Positions 38,240 through 47,658 are shown, counted from the first letter of the stretch. The stretch: DNA of 64,000 nt from Pelosinus fermentans JBW45 (GCF_000271665.2 NZ_CP010978.1:94501-158500); one strand, 5' to 3'. Numbers and translations are program-made. Notes: generated by a model from the sequence alone, not told the origin.

Positions 38240-39421
38240 ATGCGAGAAGTAGTTATTGCAAGTGCAGTACGTACTGCAATTGGTAGTTTTAACGGTGTGC
38301 TGGCGCCTTTTTCTGCTAGTGAATTGGGAGCAGCAGTAATAAAAGAAGCTGTATCCCGTGCCGGCATAAAACCAGAAAATATTGAAGAAGTAATCTTCGG
38401 AAATTCAGTGCAGGCCGGTCAAGGACCAAATCCGGCTCGTCAGTCAGCCATCAAGGCAGGCTTACCAGTAGAAGTAACGTCTTTTACTGTTAACAAATTG
38501 TGTGGTTCAGGTCTGAAATGTGTTAATCTTGCAGCGCAGGCAATTATGACTGGAGATGCTGATATTATTGTTGCAGGCGGTATGGAAAGTATGACGAATG
38601 CACCTTATCTTCTGGAAAACAGGTCTAGGTGGGGTTATCGTATGGGGCATGGTCAAGTTCTTGATAGTCTGCTACAGGATGCTTTGTTGTGTGCATTTAA
38701 TAACTATCATATGGGCGTAACTGCTGAAAATGTTGCTGAGAGATATGGAATTACTCGTGAAGAACAAGATCAGATGGCTGTTGAATCACAGAAAAAAGCT
38801 GCTGCAGCAATTAAAAGTGGTGCTTTCAAAAAAGAACTTTTGCCGCTTGTTATAAAAACTAAAAAAGGTGAAGTAATTGTTGATACTGATGAATTTCCTC
38901 GTGCAGAAACTACCATAGAAGGATTAGCCAAGCTAAAGCCTGCATTCAAGAAAGACGGGACTGTTACTGCTGGTAACGCTTCAGGAGTTAATGATGGTGC
39001 TGCAGCTTTAGTAATGATGTCAGCCGAAAAAGCCAAAGAACTTGGCATTAAACCAATGGCTCGTATTCGTTCTTATGCTTCTGGAGGGGTTGATCCAAGT
39101 GTTATGGGCTTGGGACCTATATCTGCTACTCGTAAGGCATTGACTAAAGCTGGTCTTAGTATCAATGATATGGATTTAATTGAAGCTAATGAAGCATTTG
39201 CTGCACAGTTTCTGGCAGTCGGTAAGGAACTTGGGTTTGCCAAGGAAAAAGTAAATATCCATGGGGGGGCAGTTGCTCTTGGACATCCGTTAGGCGCTAG
39301 CGGTGCACGTATTCTGGTAACACTGCTGCACGCCATGGAGAAAAGAAATGCTAAGCTTGGTCTGGCTACTTTGTGTATAGGTGGCGGTCAAGGTGTAGCA
39401 ACTATTGTTGAAAGAATGTAA
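38240..39421 (+). CDS. thlA: Acetyl-CoA acetyltransferase (thiolase)
   Basis: Condenses two acetyl-CoA to acetoacetyl-CoA, or the reverse. The 393-residue protein has all three thiolase signatures: the nucleophile Cys in [31 protein letters not shown] with the catalytic His, and the second Cys in LCIGGGQG. The ATG at 38240 follows GGAGG by 7 bases. Together with adc and atoDA it gives a complete acetyl-CoA to acetone route. Confidence 0.95.
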   Translation: MREVVIASAVRTAIGSFNGVLAPFSASELGAAVIKEAVSRAGIKPENIEEVIFGNSVQAGQGPNPARQSAIKAGLPVEVTSFTVNKLCGSGLKCVNLAAQAIMTGDADIIVAGGMESMTNAPYLLENRSRWGYRMGHGQVLDSLLQDALLCAFNNYHMGVTAENVAERYGITREEQDQMAVESQKKAAAAIKSGAFKKELLPLVIKTKKGEVIVDTDEFPRAETTIEGLAKLKPAFKKDGTVTAGNASGVNDGAAALVMMSAEKAKELGIKPMARIRSYASGGVDPSVMGLGPISATRKALTKAGLSINDMDLIEANEAFAAQFLAVGKELGFAKEKVNIHGGAVALGHPLGASGARILVTLLHAMEKRNAKLGLATLCIGGGQGVATIVERM

Positions 39422-39502
39422 GCTTTAAATATAAAAGTGTTGTGGACAAAAAATGTAAATATATAGTAGAATAAAGCATAACAACTGACTAGTAAGTTTG
39501 CT

Positions 39503-39541
39503 AGAGGCTGTATTCCATAATTTCGGAACACAGCCTCTTTA
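39503..39541 (+). terminator. Rho-independent terminator after thl
   Basis: AGAGGCTGTATTCC and GGAACACAGCCTCT form a 14-bp stem with one mismatch and an 8-base loop, followed by TTT and an AT-rich tail. It closes the acetoacetate operon. Confidence 0.85.
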
Positions 39542-39631
39542 TATACGTTAATGTAGGATGAACATGGTTTAAGGAACTATTAATGCGAAATTTAAACTAC
39601 CGACATCTGATATAATAAAGGAGAGAGTTAT

Positions 39632-40063
39632 TTGGAGGATACAATTTTAATACGAGAAATGAGTATTGAGGATTACGAACAAGTAGTAAGGCTTTGGTCA
39701 AGCATTGAAGGTATAGGATTAAGTGATGCAGATACTCAAGGAAATATAAGTAAGTTTTTAAAACGAAATGATGGTTTGAGTTTTGTCGCTGAAGACGACG
39801 GGCAACAGATTGTCGGTGCCATATTATGTGGACATGATGGGAGAAGAGGATATCTTCATCACTTAGCTGTGATCCCTATTTGCAGGAAGAAAGGAATTGC
39901 AAGCAGATTAGTCAAAAATTGCTTTGCAAAGCTTAAAGAAGAAGGGATAAGTAAATGTCATTTATTTGTGTTTTCGAATAACCAGCAAGGTATGAATTTC
40001 TGGAAGCATATCAAATTTCATAAAAGGAAGGATTTAAATATTTTTTCAAAGGTCATTGAATAA
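39632..40063 (+). CDS. GNAT-family N-acetyltransferase
   Basis: A single-domain, 143-residue acetyltransferase: IREMSIEDYEQVVRLW at the N-terminus, GAILCGHDGRRGYLHHLAV on the central strands and the acetyl-CoA loop CRKKGIASRLVKNC. The start is a TTG, 6 bases after AAGGAGAGA. The order of motifs resembles the YpeA subgroup. Nothing nearby points to the substrate. Confidence 0.88.
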   Translation: MEDTILIREMSIEDYEQVVRLWSSIEGIGLSDADTQGNISKFLKRNDGLSFVAEDDGQQIVGAILCGHDGRRGYLHHLAVIPICRKKGIASRLVKNCFAKLKEEGISKCHLFVFSNNQQGMNFWKHIKFHKRKDLNIFSKVIE

Positions 40064-40192
40064 TTTATGTTATTTTGGAAAAATGAGCACAAAAAATAGA
40101 TACTTATGATGAACATAGAAGACTACAGCAACATAAAAGTAAAGTTACAAGCCTAAGAGAACAACAAATATATAATAAAGGAGTGTTTCCAT

Positions 40193-40819
40193 GTGGAAAT
40201 AAGCAATATATATTTATTTATTTCTATATCGTTTATTCTACTGATATCACCCGGGCCAAATACGATATATGTTGTTACCAAGGGAATGACCGAGGGACGT
40301 AAAGCAGCATTTAAGGCAGTATTAGGGGCATCAGCGGGAGATATGGTTCAAGTATTGGCAGCTTCTTTAGGCTTAGCAGTACTGTTACAGGTGTCATCGT
40401 TGGCGTTTTTCATCGTAAAAATGCTTGGTGCTAGCTATTTATTCTACGTCGGAATACGATGCTTCTTGAATAAGCAGCAGTTGTTCATAAAGTCTTCGGA
40501 GAAGGAAACGAAGAGTAAAGACCTATTTTTTACTGGCTTCTTCACTTCTGCGCTAAATCCAAAGACTACGCTGTTTTTTATGAGCTTTTTGCCTCAATTT
40601 ATTAGTATCCAAAGTGCTTATGCCCAACAACAAATGCTTTTGCTTGGTGCAATGTTTGTTATTATGGGCTTTTTTGTAATGATCGCCTATGCAGTAGTAG
40701 CCGAGAAACTACGTTGCTGGATCTCAAAAAATGAAAGAATACAGGTCTATTTAAATTGGATAACAGGGATAATCTTTATCGGCTTTGGATTGCGGGTGGC
40801 TTTTTCGGAACGGAGATAG
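40193..40819 (+). CDS. LysE/RhtB-family exporter
   Basis: A 208-residue membrane protein with about six spans and the family signature SPGPNTIYVVTKGMTEGRKAAFKA-like segment near the N-terminus, plus FFTSALNPKTTLFFMSFLPQF. Members export amino acids such as homoserine, threonine or lysine. The start is a GTG after AAAGGAG; an ATG two bases earlier runs at once into a stop. It is followed by a phosphatase gene in the same direction. Confidence 0.92.
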   Translation: MEISNIYLFISISFILLISPGPNTIYVVTKGMTEGRKAAFKAVLGASAGDMVQVLAASLGLAVLLQVSSLAFFIVKMLGASYLFYVGIRCFLNKQQLFIKSSEKETKSKDLFFTGFFTSALNPKTTLFFMSFLPQFISIQSAYAQQQMLLLGAMFVIMGFFVMIAYAVVAEKLRCWISKNERIQVYLNWITGIIFIGFGLRVAFSERR

Positions 40820-40852
40820 CATAACTAAATGATGAAGTTAGGATGAAAAAGT

Positions 40853-41386
40853 ATGAGAATTGGCTTAGTAAGACATTTTGAAGTAAATTGTTTGCATAAA
40901 TATTTATTATCTAGTGATGAATTTGAAAAATGGGTAAAAGAATATGATTGTTCGCCAATTAGAGTAGTAGATACAGTAGTGGACACGTATAAGTGGGAGA
41001 AATGTTATTGCAGTGATTTGCCGCGAGCAATTGATACAGCTAAGTATATTTACAAAGGAAATATACTTAAATCTTCATTAATTCGCGAAGTACCTATAAT
41101 GCCGGTTTTTAATTCTAAAATAAAACTACCTCATGTATTTTGGTTAATTGCAGGAAGAATAGCATGGTTCTTATCACATCGGTCTCAGACAGAGTTAATC
41201 GAGCAGACTAAAGATAAGGTAGAACAGTTTGTTTCCGAAATTATTGCAGAAGCTGAGGCAAGCGTACTTGTAGTAACACATGGATTTTTAATGATACAGC
41301 TTCAAAAGGAGTTAAAGAATAAAGGCTTTTTGGGTGATCATTTCAGAAATGCAGAATGCGGAAAAATATATCTATTTGAAAACTAA
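40853..41386 (+). CDS. Histidine phosphatase family protein
   Basis: A 177-residue phosphoglycerate mutase-like phosphatase. The phospho-accepting His lies in LVRHFEV at the N-terminus, the partner motif is CSDLPRAIDTAKYI, and the second catalytic His is in VVTHGFLM. The substrate is not evident. It follows the exporter by 33 bases and is probably co-transcribed. Confidence 0.85.
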   Translation: MRIGLVRHFEVNCLHKYLLSSDEFEKWVKEYDCSPIRVVDTVVDTYKWEKCYCSDLPRAIDTAKYIYKGNILKSSLIREVPIMPVFNSKIKLPHVFWLIAGRIAWFLSHRSQTELIEQTKDKVEQFVSEIIAEAEASVLVVTHGFLMIQLQKELKNKGFLGDHFRNAECGKIYLFEN

Positions 41387-41680
41387 GAGATAGCATAATA
41401 AGAAAGAAGTTTTATAAAGAGCTTTGTGCTACTAAGAAAAGTAGGGGGAGAGTTCAATCTTTGGAGTGGGACCTCAGCATTTCAGAAAAAAACCACTTCT
41501 TTTTAAAGTTGAGAATAGGACGTCAAATAGTATATAAATCACTTGATTCTATAGATTAAACCAGTATAAATAGGTTATAATTATTCTATGCATCTATAGT
41601 ATAAAGAAGGAAAATCAAAAAAATCTGGAAATTAGGAAATAAGACTAAAGATCTAGAATGATAAAGGTATGGAGAATTAT
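41387..41680. other. Intergenic stretch before the sucrose repressor gene
   Basis: AT-rich and without a convincing coding frame. It contains CTATAGAT (41549-41556) and, 40 bases on, ATCTATAG, which could pair or serve as a binding site. No clear terminator for the preceding gene was seen. Confidence 0.4.
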
Positions 41681-42667
41681 ATGAAACAAACGATATCTGA
41701 TATAGCAAAACTGGCAGGAGTTTCGAAAAGTACGGTTTCCAGACATTTAAATGGTGGTTATGTTAGTGTTGAAGCAAAAGATAGAATAGAGCAAATAATC
41801 AAGGAAACTGGATATGAGCCTAATACCTTTGCCCAGAATTTAAAATTAAAAACATCAAATTTTATTGGTGTTATCATCCCTAGGTTGGATTCTTATGCCA
41901 CTGCTAGAACTCTTATTGGAATTGATGAGAAATTAAAACAAAATAATTATCAAATGGTAATAGCAAATACCAGTCAAAATAAAGATAGAGAAGTAGAAAG
42001 TCTATATAGTTTTGCGAATCAGAAGGTGGCTGGTATTATTCTTTTAGCCACAGAGATAACAGAAAAACATCAAATTGCTATTGATAATATAAAAATACCA
42101 ATTATCATAATGGGACAGGAACATTGCAAATATAATTGTATAGTATACGATGATTTTAATGCTGCCTATGAATTGGCTCAATATGTAATTGATATGGGGC
42201 ATAAAAAAATTGCTTATTTGGGAGTACCGGAATATGATGTATCTGTAGGAGTGAAGAGAAAGGCTGGCTTTAAGAAAGCGGTAAATGAAGGAAGAAACAT
42301 GGATATTTCTTATCATGTTACCAGCTTTGCCATCGAGGATGCCGTAAATATGTCCAATAGTATAATTAAAGACGAAAAGCCTTCTCTTATATTTTGTGCG
42401 ACAGATAATATTGCACTAGGTACAATAGGTAGCATCTATTCTAATCATTTACAGGTTCCAGCAGATATTTCAGTTGTTGGTTTTGGCGGATACAAAGTAT
42501 CTGAAGTCATATACCCAGGATTGACAACGGTCAGATTTGACTATAACAATACAGGAACGATTGCTGGCGAAAATATAATAAAGCTTATTAAAGGGGAAAT
42601 TATAAATAAGTTAATAATTTGTAATTATCAAATTATTAAGAAAAAAAGCGTTGACAAATTGGAATAG
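41681..42667 (+). CDS. scrR: LacI-family repressor of the sucrose operon
   Basis: A 328-residue regulator with the N-terminal LacI helix-turn-helix and hinge (TISDIAKLAGVSKSTVSRHL) and a sugar-binding domain (FIGVIIPRLDSYATARTL to ISVVGFGGYKVSEV). The ATG at 41681 lies 6 bases after GGAG; an ATG four codons earlier at 41669 is also possible. The promoter and operators for the downstream sucrose genes overlap and follow its 3' end. The sucrose-repressor role is inferred from the adjacent EIIBC and hydrolase genes. Confidence 0.88.
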   Translation: MKQTISDIAKLAGVSKSTVSRHLNGGYVSVEAKDRIEQIIKETGYEPNTFAQNLKLKTSNFIGVIIPRLDSYATARTLIGIDEKLKQNNYQMVIANTSQNKDREVESLYSFANQKVAGIILLATEITEKHQIAIDNIKIPIIIMGQEHCKYNCIVYDDFNAAYELAQYVIDMGHKKIAYLGVPEYDVSVGVKRKAGFKKAVNEGRNMDISYHVTSFAIEDAVNMSNSIIKDEKPSLIFCATDNIALGTIGSIYSNHLQVPADISVVGFGGYKVSEVIYPGLTTVRFDYNNTGTIAGENIIKLIKGEIINKLIICNYQIIKKKSVDKLE

Positions 42668-42680
42668 AGTTAATTATAAT
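42651..42680 (+). promoter_or_regulatory. Strong sigma-A-type promoter of the sucrose genes
   Basis: TTGACA (42651-42656) and TATAAT (42675-42680) are both perfect matches, 18 bases apart. The -35 box lies inside the end of the repressor gene. The first operator begins 8 bases after the -10 box, at the expected transcription start. Confidence 0.88.
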
Positions 42681-42686
42681 AAAAAT

Positions 42687-42700
42687 GTGGAACCGTTCCC
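42687..42700. promoter_or_regulatory. Operator 1 for LacI-type repressor
   Basis: GGAAC-C-GTTCC, a 5-1-5 inverted repeat, covers the expected transcription start. Its half-site GGAA/TTCC and spacing fit LacI-family operators. Confidence 0.7.
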
Positions 42701-42750
42701 TTATGTGCAACGATAAGTTGTAGGGAATTATTATTTTTTTTATACCATAT

Positions 42751-42762
42751 GGAATCGATCCC
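42751..42762. promoter_or_regulatory. Operator 2 for LacI-type repressor
   Basis: GGAATCGATCCC is an imperfect palindrome centred on CG (10 of 12 positions symmetric), 27 bases before the EIIBC start codon. It shares its half-site with operator 1, so a repressor could bind both. Confidence 0.65.
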
Positions 42763-42788
42763 ACAAACGATTAGGGGAGGCTGAAGAG

Positions 42789-44210
42789 ATGGATTATGCA
42801 AAGATAGCGCAAGAGGTTGTGGAAGCAGTTGGCGGAAAAGAAAATATTGTCGCTGCGGCACATTGTGCAACTCGTTTACGCCTTGTCCTAAAAGATGAAG
42901 GTAACGTCAACCAGGGGAAACTAGACAATATGGATGCCGTAAAAGGAACATTTTCAACTGGTGGACAATACCAAGTTATTTTAGGACCGGGAATTGTAAA
43001 TCAAGTTTACAAGGCGTTTACCGCTATTACTGGAATAATGGAAATGTCGACGAAAGATGTAAAAGATGCAGGGGCGAAAAATTTGAATCTTTTTCAACAA
43101 TTTGTAAAAATGTTATCGGATATTTTTGTGCCTATTATTCCAGCTATTGTTGCAGGTGGCTTATTAATGGGACTCAATAACATTTTTACTGCCCCTAGCT
43201 TAGTCATTGCGGGTAAGTCATTGGTTGAAGCATATCCTCAAGCCAAGGATTTAGCTGCTATGATAAATACTTTTGCAAACGCTGCGTTTGTGTTCTTGCC
43301 AATACTAATTGGATTCTCAGCTGCCAAGCGTTTTGGTGGAAATCCATTTTTGGGAGCAACGTTGGGAATGATAATGGTTCATCCCGATTTGCTAAATGGA
43401 TGGAATTATGGTAGTTCTTTAGCAAAAGGTGAAATTCCCGCATGGAACATTTTGGGATTTTCAATTGAAAAGGTAGGTTATCAGGGAACAGTGCTACCTG
43501 TTTTGGCTGCATCTTTCATATTGGCTAAAATCGAACAATCTCTACGAAAAATAATGCCGTCTGCATTAGATAACTTGTTAACTCCTTTATTAACAGTTTT
43601 TATTACAGGAATACTGACGTTTACAGTAGTTGGTCCTATAACACGTTCGGTAGGAAATTTATTAACAGAGGTTCTTGTTTGGTTGTATACTACTGGTGGA
43701 TTTATTGGTGGTGGGATCTTTGGGTTGCTTTATGCACCTATCGTCATTACAGGTATGCATCATAGTTTTATTGCAGTAGAGACTCAACTTTTAGCAAACA
43801 TTACGAAAACAGGTGGAACTTTTATTTTTCCGATTGCTGCCATGTCAAATGTAGCACAAGGAGCAGCGACATTGGCGGTCTTTTTTGTTACTCAAAATTC
43901 GAAAATGAAGAGTATTGCTTCTGCGGCTGGTATCTCTGCTGTGCTGGGGATTACGGAGCCTGCTATGTTCGGTGTTAATTTGAAATTGAAATATCCTTTT
44001 ATTGCTGCTATTACGGGATCCGCGATAGCTTCAGCATATATTACTTTCTATAAAACCTTAGCCGTTGCCCTTGGAACAGCAGGGGTGCCAGGCATTATTT
44101 CGATTCGACCGGACAGTGTCTTGCACTATATGATTGGTATGGCAATTTCTTTTATAGTGGCATTTGGATTGACGATAGTCCTTTCTAAAAAATATGAAAA
44201 TGTGAAATAA
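42789..44210 (+). CDS. scrA: Sucrose-type PTS enzyme IIBC
   Basis: Takes up and phosphorylates sucrose at the membrane. The 473-residue protein starts with an EIIB domain carrying the phospho-Cys in AAAHCATRLRLVLKD, then about ten membrane spans of EIIC (PIIPAIVAGGLLMGLNNIF, GITEPAMFGVNLK). No IIA domain is present, so a IIA protein from elsewhere must donate the phosphate. AGGGGAGG lies 8 bases before the ATG. Trehalose is the closest alternative substrate; the GH32 hydrolase next door favours sucrose. Confidence 0.92.
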   Translation: MDYAKIAQEVVEAVGGKENIVAAAHCATRLRLVLKDEGNVNQGKLDNMDAVKGTFSTGGQYQVILGPGIVNQVYKAFTAITGIMEMSTKDVKDAGAKNLNLFQQFVKMLSDIFVPIIPAIVAGGLLMGLNNIFTAPSLVIAGKSLVEAYPQAKDLAAMINTFANAAFVFLPILIGFSAAKRFGGNPFLGATLGMIMVHPDLLNGWNYGSSLAKGEIPAWNILGFSIEKVGYQGTVLPVLAASFILAKIEQSLRKIMPSALDNLLTPLLTVFITGILTFTVVGPITRSVGNLLTEVLVWLYTTGGFIGGGIFGLLYAPIVITGMHHSFIAVETQLLANITKTGGTFIFPIAAMSNVAQGAATLAVFFVTQNSKMKSIASAAGISAVLGITEPAMFGVNLKLKYPFIAAITGSAIASAYITFYKTLAVALGTAGVPGIISIRPDSVLHYMIGMAISFIVAFGLTIVLSKKYENVK

Positions 44211-44267
44211 AGGAAGATGAAGATTATAAAAATAATATTGAGCGCTCTTAGTCTAGGGGGTATGTAA

Positions 44268-45746
44268 TTGAAACAGTTTAAATTTAATAAATATACTACG
44301 ATATTAGAAGTACAAAAAGAACAATTAGAGGAATTAATACGGTTTTCAAAAAATGATCCTTGGAAGCCTATTTTCCATATACATCCGGAATGTGGACTCT
44401 TAAATGATCCTAACGGACTTTCGTATTTTAATAAGGAATATCATGTATTTTATCAATGGTTTCCATTTGGGGCTATACACGGAATAAAACATTGGGCACA
44501 TGTTAAATCAAAAGATTTAGTTCATTGGGAGAGAATGCCTGTTGCCATCATTCCTACAGAAGAATATGAAGCACATGGTGCCTATTCAGGTAGTGCGATT
44601 GTAAAAAATGATGAATTACTTCTTTTTTATACTGGCAACATTAAATATTCTGAGGAAACGAGAACGGCGAATCAATGCTTAGCCATAATGAATAAGAAGT
44701 ATAAAACTTCAAAATCATTTGTTAATCCTGTCATAACAGGAATACCGGAAGGTTATACCGGACATGTTAGAGATCCTAAGGTTTGGGAAGATTCAGGAAA
44801 ATACTACATGATGTTGGGGGCACAAAGGAAAAATCTAACTGGGACATTAATTATTTATGAATCTAATAATGCCATTGATTGGAATTTCAAAGGGGAATTA
44901 AAAACTTCATTGGTGAATTTTGGATATATGTGGGAATGTCCTGATTTCTTTAAGTTACAGGGTAAAGATATTTTAGTTTTTTCTCCTCAAGGAATGGAGA
45001 AAAATGGGCATGATTATCAAAATCTTTATAATGTTATCTATGCTGTTGGAACATTAGATATAAATGAACTAATCTTTGATATTGAATATACTCGCGAGTT
45101 AGATAAAGGATTCGATTTCTATGCACCACAAACTTTCCAGGATGCTTTCGGTAGAAGGATCATGTTTGGATGGGCGGGAATGGCAGAAATCCAATATCCA
45201 TCGGATATAAACCAATGGGCCCATTGTTTAACGGTGCCAAGAGAATTAATTTTAGAAGACAACGTGCTTAAGCAAAAACCTGTTAGAGAGCTAGAGACGT
45301 TAAGAGAGGATCATAATAATATACAGGGAACTTTAGATGGTAATCTGGTAGAGATGGAAAACAATAGTAATAGTTATGAGTTAAACCTAGAATTTACTGC
45401 AATTCAGAGTTCTGAGATTCAATTAACGTTATTTAAATCAGAGGGAGAAGCCTTTATTATATGTTTTGATCTTAAAAAAAATATAGTTTCTATTGATAGA
45501 CAAAACTTTGTGAATAGTGTAGGCAAGGAATATGGATATGTAAGGACTGGAGAACTAAAGATAGGTGAGAGAATTACCGCTCGAATTTTTGTTGATAAGA
45601 GCATAGTAGAGATTTTTCTCAATAATGGTGACTTAGTATTTACAGCAAGGATATTCCCTAAGGAAACAATAACAAGAATCGAAATGTCTGCCACTGGGAC
45701 CCTTACGTATCATGTTGATAGGTATAATTTGACAAGAGGGATATAG
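44268..45746 (+). CDS. scrB: Sucrose-6-phosphate hydrolase (GH32)
   Basis: Splits sucrose-6-phosphate into glucose-6-phosphate and fructose. The 492-residue protein has the GH32 catalytic motifs in order: LLNDPNG with the nucleophile Asp, YSGSAI, RDPKVW with the transition-state Asp, and WECPDFF with the acid/base Glu; a C-terminal beta-sandwich follows. The start is a TTG, 7 bases after AGGGGG. No fructokinase gene follows in the operon. Confidence 0.93.
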   Translation: MKQFKFNKYTTILEVQKEQLEELIRFSKNDPWKPIFHIHPECGLLNDPNGLSYFNKEYHVFYQWFPFGAIHGIKHWAHVKSKDLVHWERMPVAIIPTEEYEAHGAYSGSAIVKNDELLLFYTGNIKYSEETRTANQCLAIMNKKYKTSKSFVNPVITGIPEGYTGHVRDPKVWEDSGKYYMMLGAQRKNLTGTLIIYESNNAIDWNFKGELKTSLVNFGYMWECPDFFKLQGKDILVFSPQGMEKNGHDYQNLYNVIYAVGTLDINELIFDIEYTRELDKGFDFYAPQTFQDAFGRRIMFGWAGMAEIQYPSDINQWAHCLTVPRELILEDNVLKQKPVRELETLREDHNNIQGTLDGNLVEMENNSNSYELNLEFTAIQSSEIQLTLFKSEGEAFIICFDLKKNIVSIDRQNFVNSVGKEYGYVRTGELKIGERITARIFVDKSIVEIFLNNGDLVFTARIFPKETITRIEMSATGTLTYHVDRYNLTRGI

Positions 45747-46083
45747 GCTTAGCAGCAATTTTTAAAAATAAACAGGAGGACGCATTTCATTGGTTATGTT
45801 TTCTATTACACCAGAGGAATTGCTATTAAAAAAGAGGCAAATTTGAATAAGCAATAAGTGCCAGATTATTTTAAATTAAAAAAAACTGCATATCGGCAAA
45901 AAAAACTCCTGTTCGGGTTCTTATAGAACTTGACAGGAGTTTGATACTTTTATGGTAATTTGATCATTTATAGTATGTAAAATAAAACTTTTATTATATA
46001 AAAATATTGGAGTTAGCTGATATGAGAAAATTTTCTACATCCTCTAGAAAATAAAAACAGTTAAGAGTTTAATCTAAACTGTT
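45747..46083. other. Intergenic stretch with terminator and a tiny open frame
   Basis: A perfect AGGAGG (45774-45779) precedes a TTG-initiated frame of 18 codons (45790-45846, reading MVMFSITPEELLLKKRQI). It may be the remnant of a further sucrose-operon gene or a leader peptide; I cannot tell. The rest, apart from the terminator at 45903, is AT-rich and featureless. Confidence 0.4.
45903..45946 (+). terminator. Hairpin terminator after the sucrose operon
   Basis: AAACTCCTGT and ACAGGAGTTT pair over 10 bp with an inner GTTC/GAAC stem. The T-tail is interrupted (TTGATACTTTT), so strength is uncertain. Confidence 0.65.
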
Positions 46084-46350
46084 CTATTTATCCGTTCTAT
46101 ACTTTTCAAAATCCTCTTCGTTGATCGGCAAAAGAAAAATTGCCGGATCAAGTTCTAATCCTGCAGCTATTGCAAACAAAACATCCAACGAATAAGGAAC
46201 CTCTGATTTAGGAGCTTCAATTTTACTTATGTAACTTTTGCTATAATTAATCTTTTCCCCAAGAGATTCTTGGGAAATCCCTCTTTTATTGCGGTAAAAG
46301 GCTATTCTTCTGCCAATCTCCCGATACTTATCTAAAAAGTTATCCTGCAC
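46084..46350 (-). CDS. XRE-family helix-turn-helix regulator
   Basis: An 88-residue Cro/CI-type DNA-binding protein: REIGRRIAFYRNKRGISQES, LGEKINYSKSYISKIEAP and an acidic C-terminal tail. The GTG at 46350 is preferred, 8 bases after GGAGAGG; an upstream ATG frame overlaps the ribosome site. A 17-bp palindrome lies about 70 bp upstream, so it may control itself and the divergent gene. Confidence 0.88.
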   Translation of the reverse strand: MQDNFLDKYREIGRRIAFYRNKRGISQESLGEKINYSKSYISKIEAPKSEVPYSLDVLFAIAAGLELDPAIFLLPINEEDFEKYRTDK

Positions 46351-46418
46351 GCAATTCACCTCTCCTTTCATTATAGTTGCGGCAGGAGTCATTTATATTG
46401 CAGTTATAATGATTAAAG

Positions 46419-46435
46419 TTGCAATAATATTGCAA
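46419..46435. promoter_or_regulatory. Perfect 8-1-8 palindrome, candidate operator of the XRE regulator
   Basis: TTGCAATA-A-TATTGCAA lies between the divergent XRE and repeat-protein genes. A related half-site, ATATTGCAG, occurs just to the left (46395-46403). On the minus strand TATAAT (46370-46375) could be the -10 box of the regulator gene. Confidence 0.6.
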
Positions 46436-46640
46436 TATAGATATAATGAAAGGGTGAATTATAAATTTGTCTGGTTAATGAGAGAAAAAAAATTAATAAT
46501 GGAGATGCTGATATAACAGCTAATGGCTTTGGATTAGTGTTGTTTATAAATTCTAATAAGAATTATTTCTAAGGTTTGTTTAATCTTTGTCTATTTATCG
46601 AGCCAAATATTTTACAGTAAAGCAAAAACGAGGTGTTAAC

Positions 46641-46985
46641 ATGGAAGTATATATTCGTGAACCATCTACAGGGAGAATATTGGCTTACTGGGACGGTAAG
46701 TATGTTCGTAAACCATATAGTGGTGAGGTGGTTGTATCAATTGATGGGCACTATATTCGTAGGGGTGCTAGTGGTGGTATAGTACTCGCTAACCTTGATG
46801 GAACTTTTATCAGGGAAGGTGCTTCAGGAGGGCGAATACTGGCAAACATAGACAAAGACTATATCTGCCCGGGAGTACATGGCGGCAATGTACTTTATTT
46901 GATTGATAGTGGTGTATCAAATATCGAGAAATGTGCGTTGGCAGTGGCGGTTTTAATGGACATAGATAAAATCGCTCATAGTTAA
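46641..46985 (+). CDS. Small repeat protein, probable four-fold beta-flower fold
   Basis: A 114-residue protein built of four imperfect repeats of about 19 residues, each with an Asp-x-x-Tyr/Phe-Ile/Val-Arg core and a Gly-Gly or Ser-Gly turn (DGKYVRKPYSG, DGHYIRRGASGG, DGTFIREGASGG, DKDYICPGVHGG). This pattern fits the family called four-fold beta flower proteins, whose function is unknown to me. The ATG at 46641 follows GAGGTG by 5 bases; the frame extends upstream without a better site. Confidence 0.75.
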   Translation: MEVYIREPSTGRILAYWDGKYVRKPYSGEVVVSIDGHYIRRGASGGIVLANLDGTFIREGASGGRILANIDKDYICPGVHGGNVLYLIDSGVSNIEKCALAVAVLMDIDKIAHS

Positions 46986-47107
46986 CGTTACAGAAATTCT
47001 GTGATGGTAAAGATAATGGGCGTAATCTGATATATTATATGTACTTTACTGTTTTATGATTTTGGTATACATTTATTGGTAAAGAGAATTGAAAGGGGAT
47101 TAGTGTT

Positions 47108-47608
47108 ATGATTGTTACTAGTACTGGTATTGTCAATGGCATTATCGATAAGAAATATGGAAAGTATGGAGAACAATTTTTTAAGGGGATGCCAACGTAT
47201 TCCTTACCCTTAGAAATCAAAAAGTATCCTCAAAACACGAGAACTTTTGCGATTCTTATGGAAGATAAAGATGCAATACCTCCTACCGGATTTTCCTGGA
47301 TACATTGGTCTGCTGCAAATATAACAAGTGATTCATTAGGGGAGAATGCGAGTGTGAATACCAAAAAATTTGTTCAAGGTACGAATAGCTGGTCTAGCGC
47401 TTTACTTGCAGAGCCGCTAGGAAAATATGAGGCGGCAAAATATGGCGGACCAATGCCTCCTGATAAGCCTCATACTTATGAAATACATGTTTTTGCATTA
47501 GATCGTTCGCTGGATTTACAAGATGGTTTTTATGTGAACGAACTCTATAAGGTGATGGAAGGACATGTTTTGGCTCACTATACGTTGAAAGGCATCTACT
47601 ATAATTAA
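47108..47608 (+). CDS. PEBP-family protein (YbhB/YbcL type)
   Basis: A 166-residue phosphatidylethanolamine-binding-protein relative of the bacterial Raf-kinase-inhibitor-like group. Seen are ILMEDKDAIPPTGFSWIHW with the ligand-site Asp and His, YGGPMPPDKPHTYEIHVFALD and a C-terminal YTLKGIYY. No signal peptide, so cytoplasmic. AAAGGGG precedes the ATG. The cellular role of this group is poorly known. Confidence 0.9.
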   Translation: MIVTSTGIVNGIIDKKYGKYGEQFFKGMPTYSLPLEIKKYPQNTRTFAILMEDKDAIPPTGFSWIHWSAANITSDSLGENASVNTKKFVQGTNSWSSALLAEPLGKYEAAKYGGPMPPDKPHTYEIHVFALDRSLDLQDGFYVNELYKVMEGHVLAHYTLKGIYYN

Positions 47609-47621
47609 GAAGGCATTAAAA

Positions 47622-47650
47622 AGCACGACTCACCGAGTCGTGCTCTTTTT
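47622..47650 (+). terminator. Rho-independent terminator
   Basis: AGCACGACTC and GAGTCGTGCT form a perfect 10-bp stem with an ACC loop, followed by CTTTTT. It ends the PEBP gene. The flanking A-run on the left would let it work in the other direction too. Confidence 0.92.
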
Positions 47651-47658
47651 AAGCATAG

